From Cladochytrium replicatum (lineage: Eukaryota > Chytridiomycota > Chytridiomycetes > Cladochytriales > Cladochytriaceae): 64,000 bases of DNA. How positions within the stretch are numbered: position 1 is the first letter of the stretch; each line of letters opens with the position of its first letter. The position numbers and the translations under genes were made by a program. Below the pieces are notes generated by a model. The model did no database searches and was not told the DNA's origin. It saw only the letters and a program-made list of their open reading frames with translations. The stretch is from contig JAHLKD010000060.1 of assembly GCA_025526935.1 (NCBI GenBank), forward strand, positions 186,001 through 250,000, read 5' to 3'. This document shows, in pieces, positions 13,550 through 23,653 of the stretch.

Positions 13550-15496
13550 TTAAAATGTTCTACCAACGATAAACAGCTTGTCTTGGTTGTGATCCTTACG
13601 CACTTTCCAACCATCTACGACAAGTCGTCTGGCAATAGCAGAATACAATTTTGAACCCACGCCGGCCTCACGGTGTCTCCCCGTCCCGGTGATGATGACA
13701 AACGGTGTAGTAGCAGCTGCAATCCCAACTTGGCCGCCTGCAGCCATATCAAGCCTTCTCCTCCTATCCCATTGCTGCAACTCCTCTAGAACATATTCGA
13801 GCGCCTCGGCCACAGTTAGGTGATGTACATCGATAACATTGGGATCACGAACCCGCTTCCTGATTAATGGGGAAATGAGAAGATGTCTAACTGTTGCACT
13901 TGCAACTTACCTATGTTCCTCAATAATTCCCTGCGCGGCCAGCCGATTCCATTCTTGCACTTCGCTGGCAAGCTTCTGCGCTTCTTGTGCAAAGTATGAC
14001 TGAAAAGGGAGCTAAATTGTTAGGAACACTGCAAGATGCAAGAATTGGGACAGCCAAGCTGAAAACTTTCCAGCCACGAACACATACAACGTACCGCAGC
14101 TCCTTTTCCCGTGAGATTTCCCTTTGAGAACGCATTCGCAGCCTTTATGAAAAGATCGCGCCGCTTTTCGTGCACCATTGCAGCCATTTCTCTGCAATAC
14201 TGAGGATCATGTTGCGGCTTTCGCCCCTCCGAGCGAATTCGACTCTTGACGGGTGCGCCTCTCGGTGGCTCCGACCACGAGTAATTCGTCCCAGATACAA
14301 TCGTCGTCCCCATCACGACATACTTTGAGTTCGCTTTCCGCTTTTCCATCAGATCCAGAAGCACCGATGCGGCCTTCTCAGTGTTCCACTCTCCATCTAC
14401 AGCGGCATGGTACACATCCTCGTGGTACGCGTCTGGGAACAACCGTCGCAACTCCACTATAACTGGGTCATTCTCTCGAGCGCTTTCGCTTCCCGAGGCC
14501 ACCGAAGACCACGGAGTTGATGGACCGCTCGATTTCGAACTGAGTTCAGAGGGGATCCCGTTACGCAAGATTGTGTCCGCTGTTTTCTGAACGTCGAAAT
14601 GGTGCGGTTTTGCAACGCGCTCGAGCTCGGAGGCGGTGTATGCAGGAAACATGGAGGAGAGCGACTGGAGCGCATTCTTTTGAGCGGGAGTGAGTAACCC
14701 ATCTGATGGAAAAGAGTTGGTGGAGGTGGACGAATGTTGTGATGAGTTAGCTCCATTGATGCTGCGGGAGGGAACACTAGGCAGGCTCTGCAATCGATTT
14801 GGGGGAGGACCGCGTCGTTTTCGCTTTGGCGAAGAAGTCTCCGAAATCGACAGGTTCTTTAATGGCTCGTCAATGATCTCTGGTGTCAACGGCCTTGCAG
14901 CATCGGTATTCACGGCCGTGCTAGTGAGCTGTTGATGCGAAGAGGCAGTACTGGAGATACTGGATGCATCCGAACGGTCAGATATAATTTCGAGGCCTGC
15001 AATGTCCACGTCTGCTCCAGTAGCCATTCCCGCATTCGAACGAATGTCCTCTAGCTTCAACATCATGTCGACGGATGCTTGGACGTCACCATCGAATAAG
15101 TTCAATATCTCGGTGGAACTCCCTTCGAACGCTGGAAAGCATGTGGCGAGAAAGAGGGTTGGGTCCGTTGGTGGTTGAGCAATCACGCTGGCAGAGGATT
15201 CAGAGCTAGTGGACTGGCGGGAGCCCTTGCGCCGGACCGGTTTAACAGTATGGGTTCTTTGCGGCTGCTGTAGCTTCTTGATAACATCCTCCAAGTGACG
15301 CACAGAAAGACCGAACCCTGTGAGTTCCGTCTAGCGTGCAGGTGTTCGGTCACTTCGGAGAAATCTAGCAGACGAGCAAGCTCACCAGAAGCAAGTTCAG
15401 AGTTTCTATAGCGGTTCGCGGGTCGCCCGGGTGCTGGTCGAGGATGGCATGCACCAGCGCCGGGTCGAGTGGGGGTGAGAACAGCAGGTCGGCCAT
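13550..15496 (-). CDS. CUE–DUF1771–Smr protein, Cue2/N4BP2-type endonuclease candidate
   Basis: Exons: 15496-15386, 15330-14095, 13999-13911, 13859-13550; 581 aa, in frame. The order is a short N-terminal helical unit (MADLLFSPPLDPALVHAIL), then three CUE/UBA-like helices around FLATCFPAFEGS, LSSMFPAYTASELE and LRRLFPDAYHED. A DUF1771 helix follows (EKRRDLFIKAANAFSKG continuing into SYFAQEAQKLASEVQEWN). The C-terminal Smr domain has the DxH motif IDVHHL and the loop ITGTGRH. This arrangement matches Cue2 of yeast and N4BP2/NONU-1 of animals. In that family the CUE part binds ubiquitin on collided ribosomes and the Smr domain cleaves the mRNA in no-go decay. The Smr GxGxH loop reads GTGRH instead of the common GKG. 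The 3' end converges with SNF5, 93 bp apart. The function is inferred from architecture. Confidence 0.86.
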
Positions 15497-15616
15497 TTGG
15501 AGCCCGGATCAGGGGCTTTGACATGTGGGTTCTAGGCTTTGGCAAGCAAATTTTTTAAGAGACGAATTTCAAAAACAGGGTGATGGTAGAGCGTCTCGAG
15601 CAACAACCAAAGGAAC

Positions 15617-18600
15617 CTAATAGCGCCTGTCCTCTCGATCAGACTTTTCCTTGTCCCTCTCCCGTCGATCCCTGTCCCGCTCACGCTCCTTGTCTTTCTC
15701 TCGCTCCCGATCCCGATCTCGGTCCCTCTCTCTGTCCCTGTCCCGATCCCGTTCCCTTTCACGATCCTTGTCCCTCTCGCGATCCTTTTCCTTGTCCTTG
15801 TCCCTTTCCTTGTCCTTCTCTCTGTCACGAGAACGATCCCTGTCTTTCTTCTTCCTGTCTCGCTCCTTGTGCTCCTTCTTCCTTCGCGGAGACCGGCTTC
15901 GCTCTCGGCTCCTTTCCTTGCTTCTCTCTCGGCTGCGCTCTGACCCCCGTTCACGACTTCGGTCCCTGCTGCTTCTCCCGCCTTTGCGACGGCGATGATG
16001 GACTTCTTTATCGGGATCCTCCTCATCATCTCTAGCTTCCGGTGCATCCTCTTCAACAGCGCGTACGTCGTCGACCCAAATATCCTCGCCTTCTCCGATT
16101 GCTTTGGCTGGAACGCTTGCCTCAGCTGCAGTGGACTCTACAGCCGCTGCCGCTGCTGCTGCCGCGGCTGCGGCTGCCGCACCAGCAATCGACGGCCCCT
16201 CTTCCAATTTAACTCTCTCTTGCACCACCACTTGATTCTCTTTGACTTCTTCTTCCTTGTCGGACTTATACGAAGATCGTCGACGTTCACCACTCCTGCT
16301 CCTCCTTCTGTGGCTCGAAGACCCACCTGCGCTTCCAGTCGTGCTCCCTCGCCGATCGCTGCGTTCCTTGTGCCGTTTGCGCGACGGGGAACGGCTTTTG
16401 CTCCTATCACGCGATCTCGAACGGGAACGCCGTCCTCCCGGAGACAAAGATCGGCTGCTGTGACGGCGGCGCTTCTTCCCACCGTCCCGAGGGCTCCGGT
16501 GGCGATCTGGTGATAAACTCCGACCGCCTCCGCGCGGCGACATGCTTCTCTCTTTCACCATGACCTGCGGAGGTGGCGATACAAGCGGTGGCGGCATCCC
16601 CATAGGTCCTCCGTAAGGTGGGCCGTATGGCTCTCGCATGTGATACGGCGGTCCATCGCGACGGGGTGGACCCGGGTATCCGCGAGGATCTCTCATGGGA
16701 AAGTCTCGATACGGATCACGGGGTCCCCGATAATCATCTCTGAAATCGCGATCTCGCTCGTCCATTCCCGGCTCGCCACCGCCAGGGCGACCTTTAGATT
16801 CTGTGTCCCAGTCCCGTGGTCCAGGTCCTGGTCCCATCGGTGGCGGTCCTCCGCCATAAAATCTGCGCGGATCGTCCTCAAGCCTCATTCCTTGTGGTGG
16901 GGGAGGACCCTGTCCCATCTCCCCACCCATTTCATCGTCAAACTCGGGTCTGTATCGTCCACGGAACGGAATGTGTCCCTGTCCAATCGGCATCATCCCA
17001 CCTCCACCACCCTGCTGCATACCAGGCCCCTGTGGCATAGGTGGGCGACGCATATCGTATTCTTCATCGTAGTATCCCTGCTGCGGAGGCGGCGGTCCAC
17101 CGAAGGGCCTTCCCATGTAACCTCCAGCCGGCCCACCTCGCATGCCCATCGGTCCTGGCCGCGGGTAATAGCCCCTTCCCCCTCCACGCATGCCCCCTCG
17201 AAATCCTCCAGCATTATAACCCCCCCGGAATCCACCCGGTTGACCCATCATCGGCCCACCCATCCCGAAGCCAGCTCCTCCAATCTCAGCTTCCTGTGGG
17301 GCGCGGAACTGCCCGCCAGGAGGCGGCATTCCCATCCCACTACCTCCCATACCCTGCATCCCAGGCCCCCCACCTCCGTTCTGCATGGGCATCATGGGCC
17401 TCATCGGAGGTTGCTGCTGCTGCTGAGGCGGCTGTTGTGGGCCAGTTTGGGGAGGTGTGGGCATGGGCTGTCCCTGAAGGGGCGAACCGACGAACGGCTT
17501 CTGAGGTTGCATAATTCCCATCCCAGCTCCCATCGGTTCGGGTTGTCCCATCCCAGTGGGACCAGGGGGAGCCATCCCGATCGGGCCACCGATCCCAACT
17601 TGTTGCGGAGGGCCGCCCTGAGCCTTCGGAACATTGCGGAAAGGATTGTTGCCAGCTGCAAGATGAAGAGCAGGTACGAAGGTCACTTTTGGTTGCTTCC
17701 CGTGGAGCTCACTGTTTCGTGCAGTTTGAAGAATTAGATCGATGAAAGTCGACCCGATGTGTTGAAGTGTCCAAGTTTGATCGAGACGAAGATTTGACAA
17801 AGAAGATAATGTTTGAAACAAGAGTCATTAAGTTAGCGCATGTGTTGTGAACAGTGAAACGAAGAAATGGACGAAACCCGATGATAGAGAACTGCGTTCG
17901 CAGGGTAGAGCCCCTTCACTGACAGATTCCTCACATAAACGCGACCAACGCCCTCAGGGTCAAAGGCCATTTGCTGAGGTATTCCCACTTCAGTCTGTTC
18001 CACAAAGAGAATGTTGGTGATCCAGGAATTGCATGTTGTATGCGAGAAAAAAGAGTGAGACCATCCATACTGTAACAAACAGCAAGACATACGGACAAAT
18101 CTTTCGAAATCCCAGTCACACAGATCCGGCCACCAACAGACAGATCCGACACACAGGCCACAACAAACCCCATTTCCGCCAACAGGATTTCCTCATCTTG
18201 CTTTTCATCAACATACATCCTCTCCAAAAACTCTTTGGCTTGAAATGCAGGTTCCGGGTTCGTAAACAGCAGGAAGGCGACTCCTTTGGACTTGCCATTC
18301 GCGCGGTGCTCTTGGAAGGTCAGCTCGGAGACAACGAGTGATTCGGACACGCCAGCGTCCGCGCACACTTGTATCAGGTCTTGATCAGTGGTATACCACG
18401 TCAATTCAGCGACGTAGAGCGCACTGCTGTTAGACAAACGCTGTAGCGGTTGCTGGGGCTGCATTTGTTGCTGTGGCTGCTGTTGCATCATTTGCATTTG
18501 AGGGTACTGGGAGCCGTACGGTCCTCGGGGATCTTCCATCTCGTTATGGTTCCGGAATTGTTGGTTCATCATTGCAGTGTGCGGAGTCTGTTTGATGCAA

Positions 18601-18977
18601 GCATTGTCACCAACACTTGTTTTCACCAGCCGGAGGCAATCGTTATACTCACCATCTCGTTGGATTCCTCGATACTATCATTTGGCTTTGGAAAATTAGC
18701 TGCACCACCCCGTTGTATTCCATCCAGGCGGTGGTCTTTCTCTTTCTTGACATCAGCAGGCACAGAATTCTTCCGACTCCCCTCAACTCCATCAAGGGCA
18801 ACATCAAAATCATCGTAGAGATAGTGCTGAGCGAACAATAGAGGAACAAGAATGGAGTCAGTCGACAAGCGATTAATGGGCAGAGATTGCGCGGGGGATT
18901 ACATCAGCAGGATTTGCGGCGTCGACAGATTCGCCGGCACCGGTGTCCCCATACAGATCGATGTCCAAGTCGTCCAT
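15617..18977 (-). CDS. CPSF6: CPSF6/CFIm68-like RRM protein with RS/RD-rich tail
   Basis: Exons: 18977-18903, 18826-18653, 18587-18217, 17711-15617; 904 aa, in frame. The acidic N-terminus MDDLDIDLYGD and the RRM match CPSF6. RNP2 is ALYVAELTWYTTD, RNP1 lies around RANGKSKGVAFLLF, and the last strand reads ELHGKQPKVTFVPA, the CPSF6 LHGQNPVV position. The RRM is completed only by removing a 505-bp third intron. A long Pro/Gly/Met-rich middle follows (about residues 240-480), then an RS domain and a C-terminal run of alternating Arg with Asp, Glu or Lys. In animals CPSF6 partners CFIm25 to select poly(A) sites and its RS-like tail binds transportin-SR. The tail here is far more regular. The DNA encoding it (15.65-15.95 kb) is low complexity, and opposite-strand frames there are mirror artefacts. 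The CPSF6 versus CPSF7 assignment is open. Confidence 0.87.
17712..18216 (-). other. Long third intron of the CPSF6-like gene
   Basis: This intron is 505 bp, while nearly all others here are 45-75 bp. It starts GTATGTTG and ends GAAACAG. Open minus-strand stretches inside it give short peptides (for example one containing VEQTEVGIPQQM and GRVYVRNLSVKG) with an internal intron-like GT..AG pair. I could not assign them to a family. They may be a small nested gene, an alternative exon, or nothing. Confidence 0.5.
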
Positions 18978-19130
18978 GGGTGAGAGAGCACGCTGGTCCG
19001 AGCGAGTGCAGGCAACGGGCAACACGCCAGTTTTTGAAGTTTTTCGAGCAGGAAGACTTTTTTCAAGTAGCTTTCCTAAATGGGCCAAATGAAGATGGTT
19101 ATTCTGTGAAACATGAACACCATTCTGATG

Positions 19131-19245
19131 AACTGGCGGGACTCTGAGACTAATATGGTCATTGCCTCGGGAGATACACCAGTCAACCGCTTCCAACGCA
19201 TCTCCGGCAATTACACCCCAGAAGCTCATCTAGGCACGACCGGCA
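19131..19245 (+). pseudogene. Fragment of a Fanzor-like nuclease gene (RuvC-II approach region)
   Basis: The translation begins NWRDSETNMVIASGDTPVN and continues RFQRISGNYTP. It aligns without gaps over about 30 codons with DWRDSKTDLVIAWVNAPVN and LFKRISGNSGP from the larger relic (58301-58405). By eye about three quarters of the bases agree. Similarity fades on both sides, so only the block just before the RuvC-II glutamate survives. It lies 153 bp upstream of the CPSF6-like start codon, on the opposite strand. This is a dead copy of a dispersed family, not an expressed gene. Confidence 0.7.
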
Positions 19246-20344
19246 TTGCGTGTTACTGATCACAGCATGTTCCTCTTGAATATCCATTCTTTCCTTGCAT
19301 TATTCAACAAAAGACCTGAGGCGCTGAATGTGTCGAAAGAGAGGACAATTTACCAGAAGGTCGCTAAAGTCAATTACAGGACTATTCCTCAAATCCTTCA
19401 GAATTCAAATGGAGCCAGTGTGATCCAAAGTAAGTGCAAACACGATGAAGGGATGAATGAGACCGCAAAGCGACACAACACATTCCAAAGACTGCAGAGT
19501 AACAACAAGTTAATGAGATGGACAGCACTGCGAAAAGTGTTTTCTTTACTTCATTCACCAAAGATCTGTTCTCTATATTTCTCAATATGTTACTTCGTTC
19601 CAACGAGCTGATGGAGCTCAAAAAGACCCATCAAGCGATCACTGTATGGACTGGAGGAAGAAGTCGGGACGTGGAATGGTTGATCGATGGTGCGCTGGAT
19701 GTGCCAGAGTGCTGGATCACAAGTGATCCCTCCACGTTTCTATAGTGGCAGCGGGATATCGCGGGCTTTGCGGATGGGCTCGTCGATGTTCTCGGGTGGT
19801 GAAGAAGGGCAAAAAAAGAGGTCGTGATGGCCTTCAGACGCATTCGACTCTGCAAGCAGCGAAGGACACGAGCATGTATTGAGCGGGCAAACCAAATTAG
19901 GGCTGGACTAGCGGTATAAAGTACCGGACATTGACGGATCAAGCTTTGCATAGCGGTGCTGGAATGCTGGAGAACAAGTGGATCTTGGTACTAGCAGCAT
20001 GCTTTGGGTGGATGCATAGCTCGAGGCGCTGGATTCACAATCACAACTCGCACCTTATGCATTTGACCCACCGACTTTCCACCATGGTTTTAAAGTTTTT
20101 CACACTCCCAGGCACCATCCTCGCCAGGTGTGGATTGGGTTGCGAAGAACAATCCCGCGCGCAAATCAACTTACTCTATCCGGTGAGTACCGCAAACATA
20201 TATCCCCTTAGCCACCCGGCTTCAAGAAATCATCGTCGATACTGGTAGTTAAATTTGGAAATCTCACCTCAAAGAAGACATACGCTTGTCTTGCAGCAGA
20301 AATGAACACCTTTCCCTGCCACCCAAATACGCACCATCGACGTC
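19246..20344. other. No recognisable gene
   Basis: Only short open stretches without family resemblance, splice pattern or consistent codon use. It probably holds eroded sequence flanking the Fanzor fragment. Confidence 0.5.
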
Positions 20345-20590
20345 TTCCTCAAGGGGCGACTGCACGGTCTCCACCTGATGGGATCAGGTTCATGTTTTGG
20401 CACATGTGACGCAATCCGACGAAATACTCCACTTCGATGAGGGCGACCAGGTCCGAGGGGAGTCCAACTGGCCCGCTACATGGCACGAACTCCTGTCCAT
20501 GTGCGTCGTCACTGGTTGTGAGGTATTGGGCAACAAGGAGACAGGTAAAGCAGGTTTCACCCCAGCGTGGAAGGTGCAATGATTCATTAC
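20345..20590 (-). pseudogene. Relic of a saccharopine-dehydrogenase-like gene
   Basis: On the minus strand a stretch reads HGQEFVPCSGPVGLPSDLVA, then IEVEYFVGLRHMCQNMN and LIPSGG. It aligns with the middle of the intact gene at 21419-22913, which has VRIVPCCGLDCIPSDLVTL, GVEHFRRVHG and NVIPSGGT in the same order. Sequence before and after is eroded and no start, splice sites or cofactor loop remain. It is a diverged partial duplicate lying about 0.8 kb beyond the 3' end of the intact copy, in the same orientation. Confidence 0.75.
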
Positions 20591-21418
20591 CATATTCCCT
20601 GTCTGGGCTGGTTCAATAATCGGTTATTTAAAGTTTTGTTTAATCAGACCTTGACAATCGTCGCACAGTATGAAGTGCAAGGATCCGTTTGCTTGGTTCG
20701 AAGAATCAGAGTTTAACTAGATCACATTGCGCGAGACCAGACTTTAGTTCAGACGACTAAGTTTAAGAATACGAATGTTTTTTTAGATAACAAAACTGAC
20801 ATGAAAACAGGATCAAACTTACAAAGTAGTGGAAAAACTAAGAACAGAATTGGATATTTAAGACATAGAAATGAATACCAATAAACAATCCAATAGGTGA
20901 ATGTTTTTCCAAAATAAAGAAATAATAAAGAATTAAAATGAACTAAACATAAGATCATTGAGAATAATCCGAGAGTCCAACATCAGATCATCAACTCGCT
21001 GTGTGGCTTGTTAGCACCTGCGCATGAGGATATTGGAGTGAATCCTGACTTGAAGCATACAAGTTGAAACAACGTTTAACAAGTGATATACTCGGCTGGC
21101 CAGCTCAGATGATGATATGGCTGCCACTTGTGTGCGACTTGAACAATGACTACTCTTGAAAATCCCCAGATTTTCTCCTCCAGCAATAGAGTGTACATGG
21201 TGAAAATGCATTCATTCGGAATGGAGGTGGAGGAGGGAAAAGTTGGAGGTCTTGCAGAAGGTGGGACGGCTTCGGTTGGTAAATGCATCCCGCTTGTCTT
21301 TACACATGGTTGTTCCGTCCATCATCCGAACCAAAACTTCTGATCCAGCAATTGTTTAATGAGGAAAAGCTTCGGCCCTGGGCTCTAAAACGAAATTTGC
21401 GACACCAAGTAGGCCAAC
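20591..21418. other. AT-rich spacer without recognisable gene
   Basis: A/T-rich sequence with homopolymer runs around 20.76-20.95 kb. No coding pattern is seen. The part nearest 21418 is the 3' flank of the oxidoreductase gene. Confidence 0.5.
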
Positions 21419-22913
21419 TCAAGGAACAGGCGACACATTCAGCACCAAACCTGCCTTGCGCAACCTCTCCACATACACCATCCCCATCCCTGACGCAGCC
21501 GTCAGCACCCCGCTCGACTTAATTCCAACACCTAAACCAACCACAGACAGCTCCTCCAACTTCTTCCCATCCAAAACAATCGATAGTGCCGCTTCCGACA
21601 GCATTTTCTGTGGAAGAAATGAGAAAAATAAGAGACGTTGTGTAGTGTGAATTTTCTAAATTACCGCCGTCTCGATGTACCCAGGATCAGTGGGCGTGAT
21701 GACCGTACACACCGCCTTTCGTCCAGATTCGGAAACAGCAATCGCTTTCCCAACAAAGTACTGCGACCGTAGCGTAAGTGCGTCCGCTCCAGTACCCTGA
21801 TTTACGAAGCGGGTGATGAGGTATCGAAGCGGACGGAGCAAGTACAGCAGTGTCGCGGCGAAGGCAAGGATCGGGAGGGCAACGATCGGGATGAGAGGAT
21901 TTGCAATACGAATGCTCTCAAGGAATCGAAACCGTGGCCCGTAGTTCAGTAGCGACTAAAAATTTACAGGTCAGCACTGTTTGTTGCAGAATGCGACTCT
22001 TTCATCTCACATGAGAACGGCGAACGTAGTTCGCATTCGCGACCTAGAATTTCACAAAAAGGGGCCGATCATGTCCAAGAGTCATTCAACGATCATCTTG
22101 GGGGAAGCCATCTCACCTCGAAAGCGATGAAGGAGCTCTGCCACTGCCGCAAGTCCCGATCATACCTCAGCAAACTTTGAACCAACTTGTCCTTCCCCGA
22201 GGCCCCTGAGCGGACCCGATCCTTTCCTACCAGATACATCGGCCCAGTCATTGCCAGAATCTTACTCAATGGCGCATTGAACAAGTTGAGCGCGCTGTGT
22301 ATGGTGCCTCCCGACGGTATCACGTTTATGTTCTGGATGCTATGCCGCACCTCGGCCGTGGACTCCCCGTGTACGCGTCGGAAATGCTCCACTCCGATGA
22401 GGGTAACCAGGTCGGAAGGGATACAATCGAGCCCGCAGCACGGGACGATCCGAACGCCCGCTTCCCGAGCGGGGTCATCGAACTGATCAATGACGTCGCG
22501 AACAAAGTCTGGTTCACCCGTCGAGTCGATGTAATCTTAAATAAATGAAGTAAGAGACGTTAAACGCAATGGGTAAACTTGAGCAAGTAGTTTATCGAAC
22601 CTGTCTTGCAGCGCACGCACGAAGCGACGAGCGGCAGCCCGTGCACCGAGAACGGCCCGACGGTTGAGATCACCACTTGTGCTTGTGACACGATGCGGTC
22701 CAGCGAGTCTGCGTCTGCGGCGTCCGCGGTCAGGATAGAAGTGTCAGCTTTGCCAAGAGCGGAAGCAACTGCTTGAAGCTTGGAGCGGGAGCGCCCGCCA
22801 AGAGCCACCGGGATGTTTGGATAATTGTGTGTCAGGTATTCTGCGACAAGGCGGCCCGTGAAGCCGGTCGCTCCCCAGACTAGAACGGCGAACTGACGGT
22901 TTGATGAACTCAT
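21419..22913 (-). CDS. Saccharopine-dehydrogenase-like oxidoreductase (SCCPDH family)
   Basis: Exons: 22913-22601, 22535-22117, 22043-22011, 21955-21665, 21607-21419; 414 aa, in frame. The N-terminal Rossmann fold is clear: VLVWGATGFTGRLVAEYL, then GGRSRSKL and VISTVGPF. The next exon has YIDSTGEPDF, CCGLDCIPSDL and INVIPSGGT, all diagnostic of SCCPDH-like proteins rather than true lysine-pathway saccharopine dehydrogenases. A hydrophobic segment around ALPILAFAATLLYLL suggests membrane or lipid-droplet attachment, as reported for animal SCCPDH. The third exon is only 33 bp (VANANYVRRSH). The substrate is unknown. A partial dead duplicate lies downstream at 20.35-20.59 kb. Confidence 0.9.
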
Positions 22914-23653
22914 CTCAACTCACAAAAAATTGATTATCCGCTCGGCGATCCCACGCTTACAAGAAATACATTTAAGAGAACTTGTTGAACACTTTTGTAC
23001 ACCGAAAAACTAAAAAATGTTATGAAAAAGGGTGTATGTTTTACATGAAGGAAAAAAAATAAGGGATCCTCCTCCGTCGAGGTTTGGAAAGAAAGGATAG
23101 ATGGGTTCCATCAAGCGTCCAATGTAAGATACAATAAAACCGGATTGGTAACAAAGAAATAAAGCTCGTCTTCCGAAGAAAAAGGCATTCGATGCGCAGA
23201 AAATGCAAGTGTGGGGATTGCGGTGCATTTTGAACGATAAAAATGGTAACCAGTGAAAAACAAGGTAATTCCCACAACCGAAAAGAAACATGAAATCATT
23301 TTCCAAAGTTTTGACTTGGGATGGCATTTGAGAGTCGTTTTTGAGGCGTTTGAAAAGGAAGGAATGGTGTGAGAGGCCAAAACTGAATTCACCTCATCGT
23401 TTGATAAAAGAAAGCGGACCCCGCATGAAGCACAATAAAAACTGTTCAAATGGGTTGAATGTGAACCCGACAGAAGAAGTAAATCTGAAGGTCGATTTTC
23501 CTTGGAGGGTAAATAAAAAAAAAGTGGCGTGCCTCGAACCTCGAACCAATTAACAATGCCTTCTTTTCGAAATAACGAAATGCCAGATGTAAACAATGTA
23601 AATTCACTCCTCCAACACCCAAAAAACAGAAACCCGTTCACAACTCAGCCCAC
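22914..23653. other. Intergenic spacer, no gene seen
   Basis: It holds the 5' flank of the oxidoreductase gene and the 3' flank of the Nrd1-like gene, both on the minus strand. The middle is A/T-rich and no credible coding exon is present. Confidence 0.5.

Noticed and set aside
16640-17737. 365-codon plus-strand frame across the CPSF6-like gene (plus shorter ones at 15580-16513)
   Set aside because: Mirror image of Gly/Pro/Met- and Arg/Asp-rich codons; no domain, and the minus-strand gene is well supported.
19705-19725. Palindrome GATCACAAGTGATC shared with 27.76 kb as a possible mobile-element end
   Set aside because: A shared word this short is expected by chance in 64 kb, and the flanks do not match.
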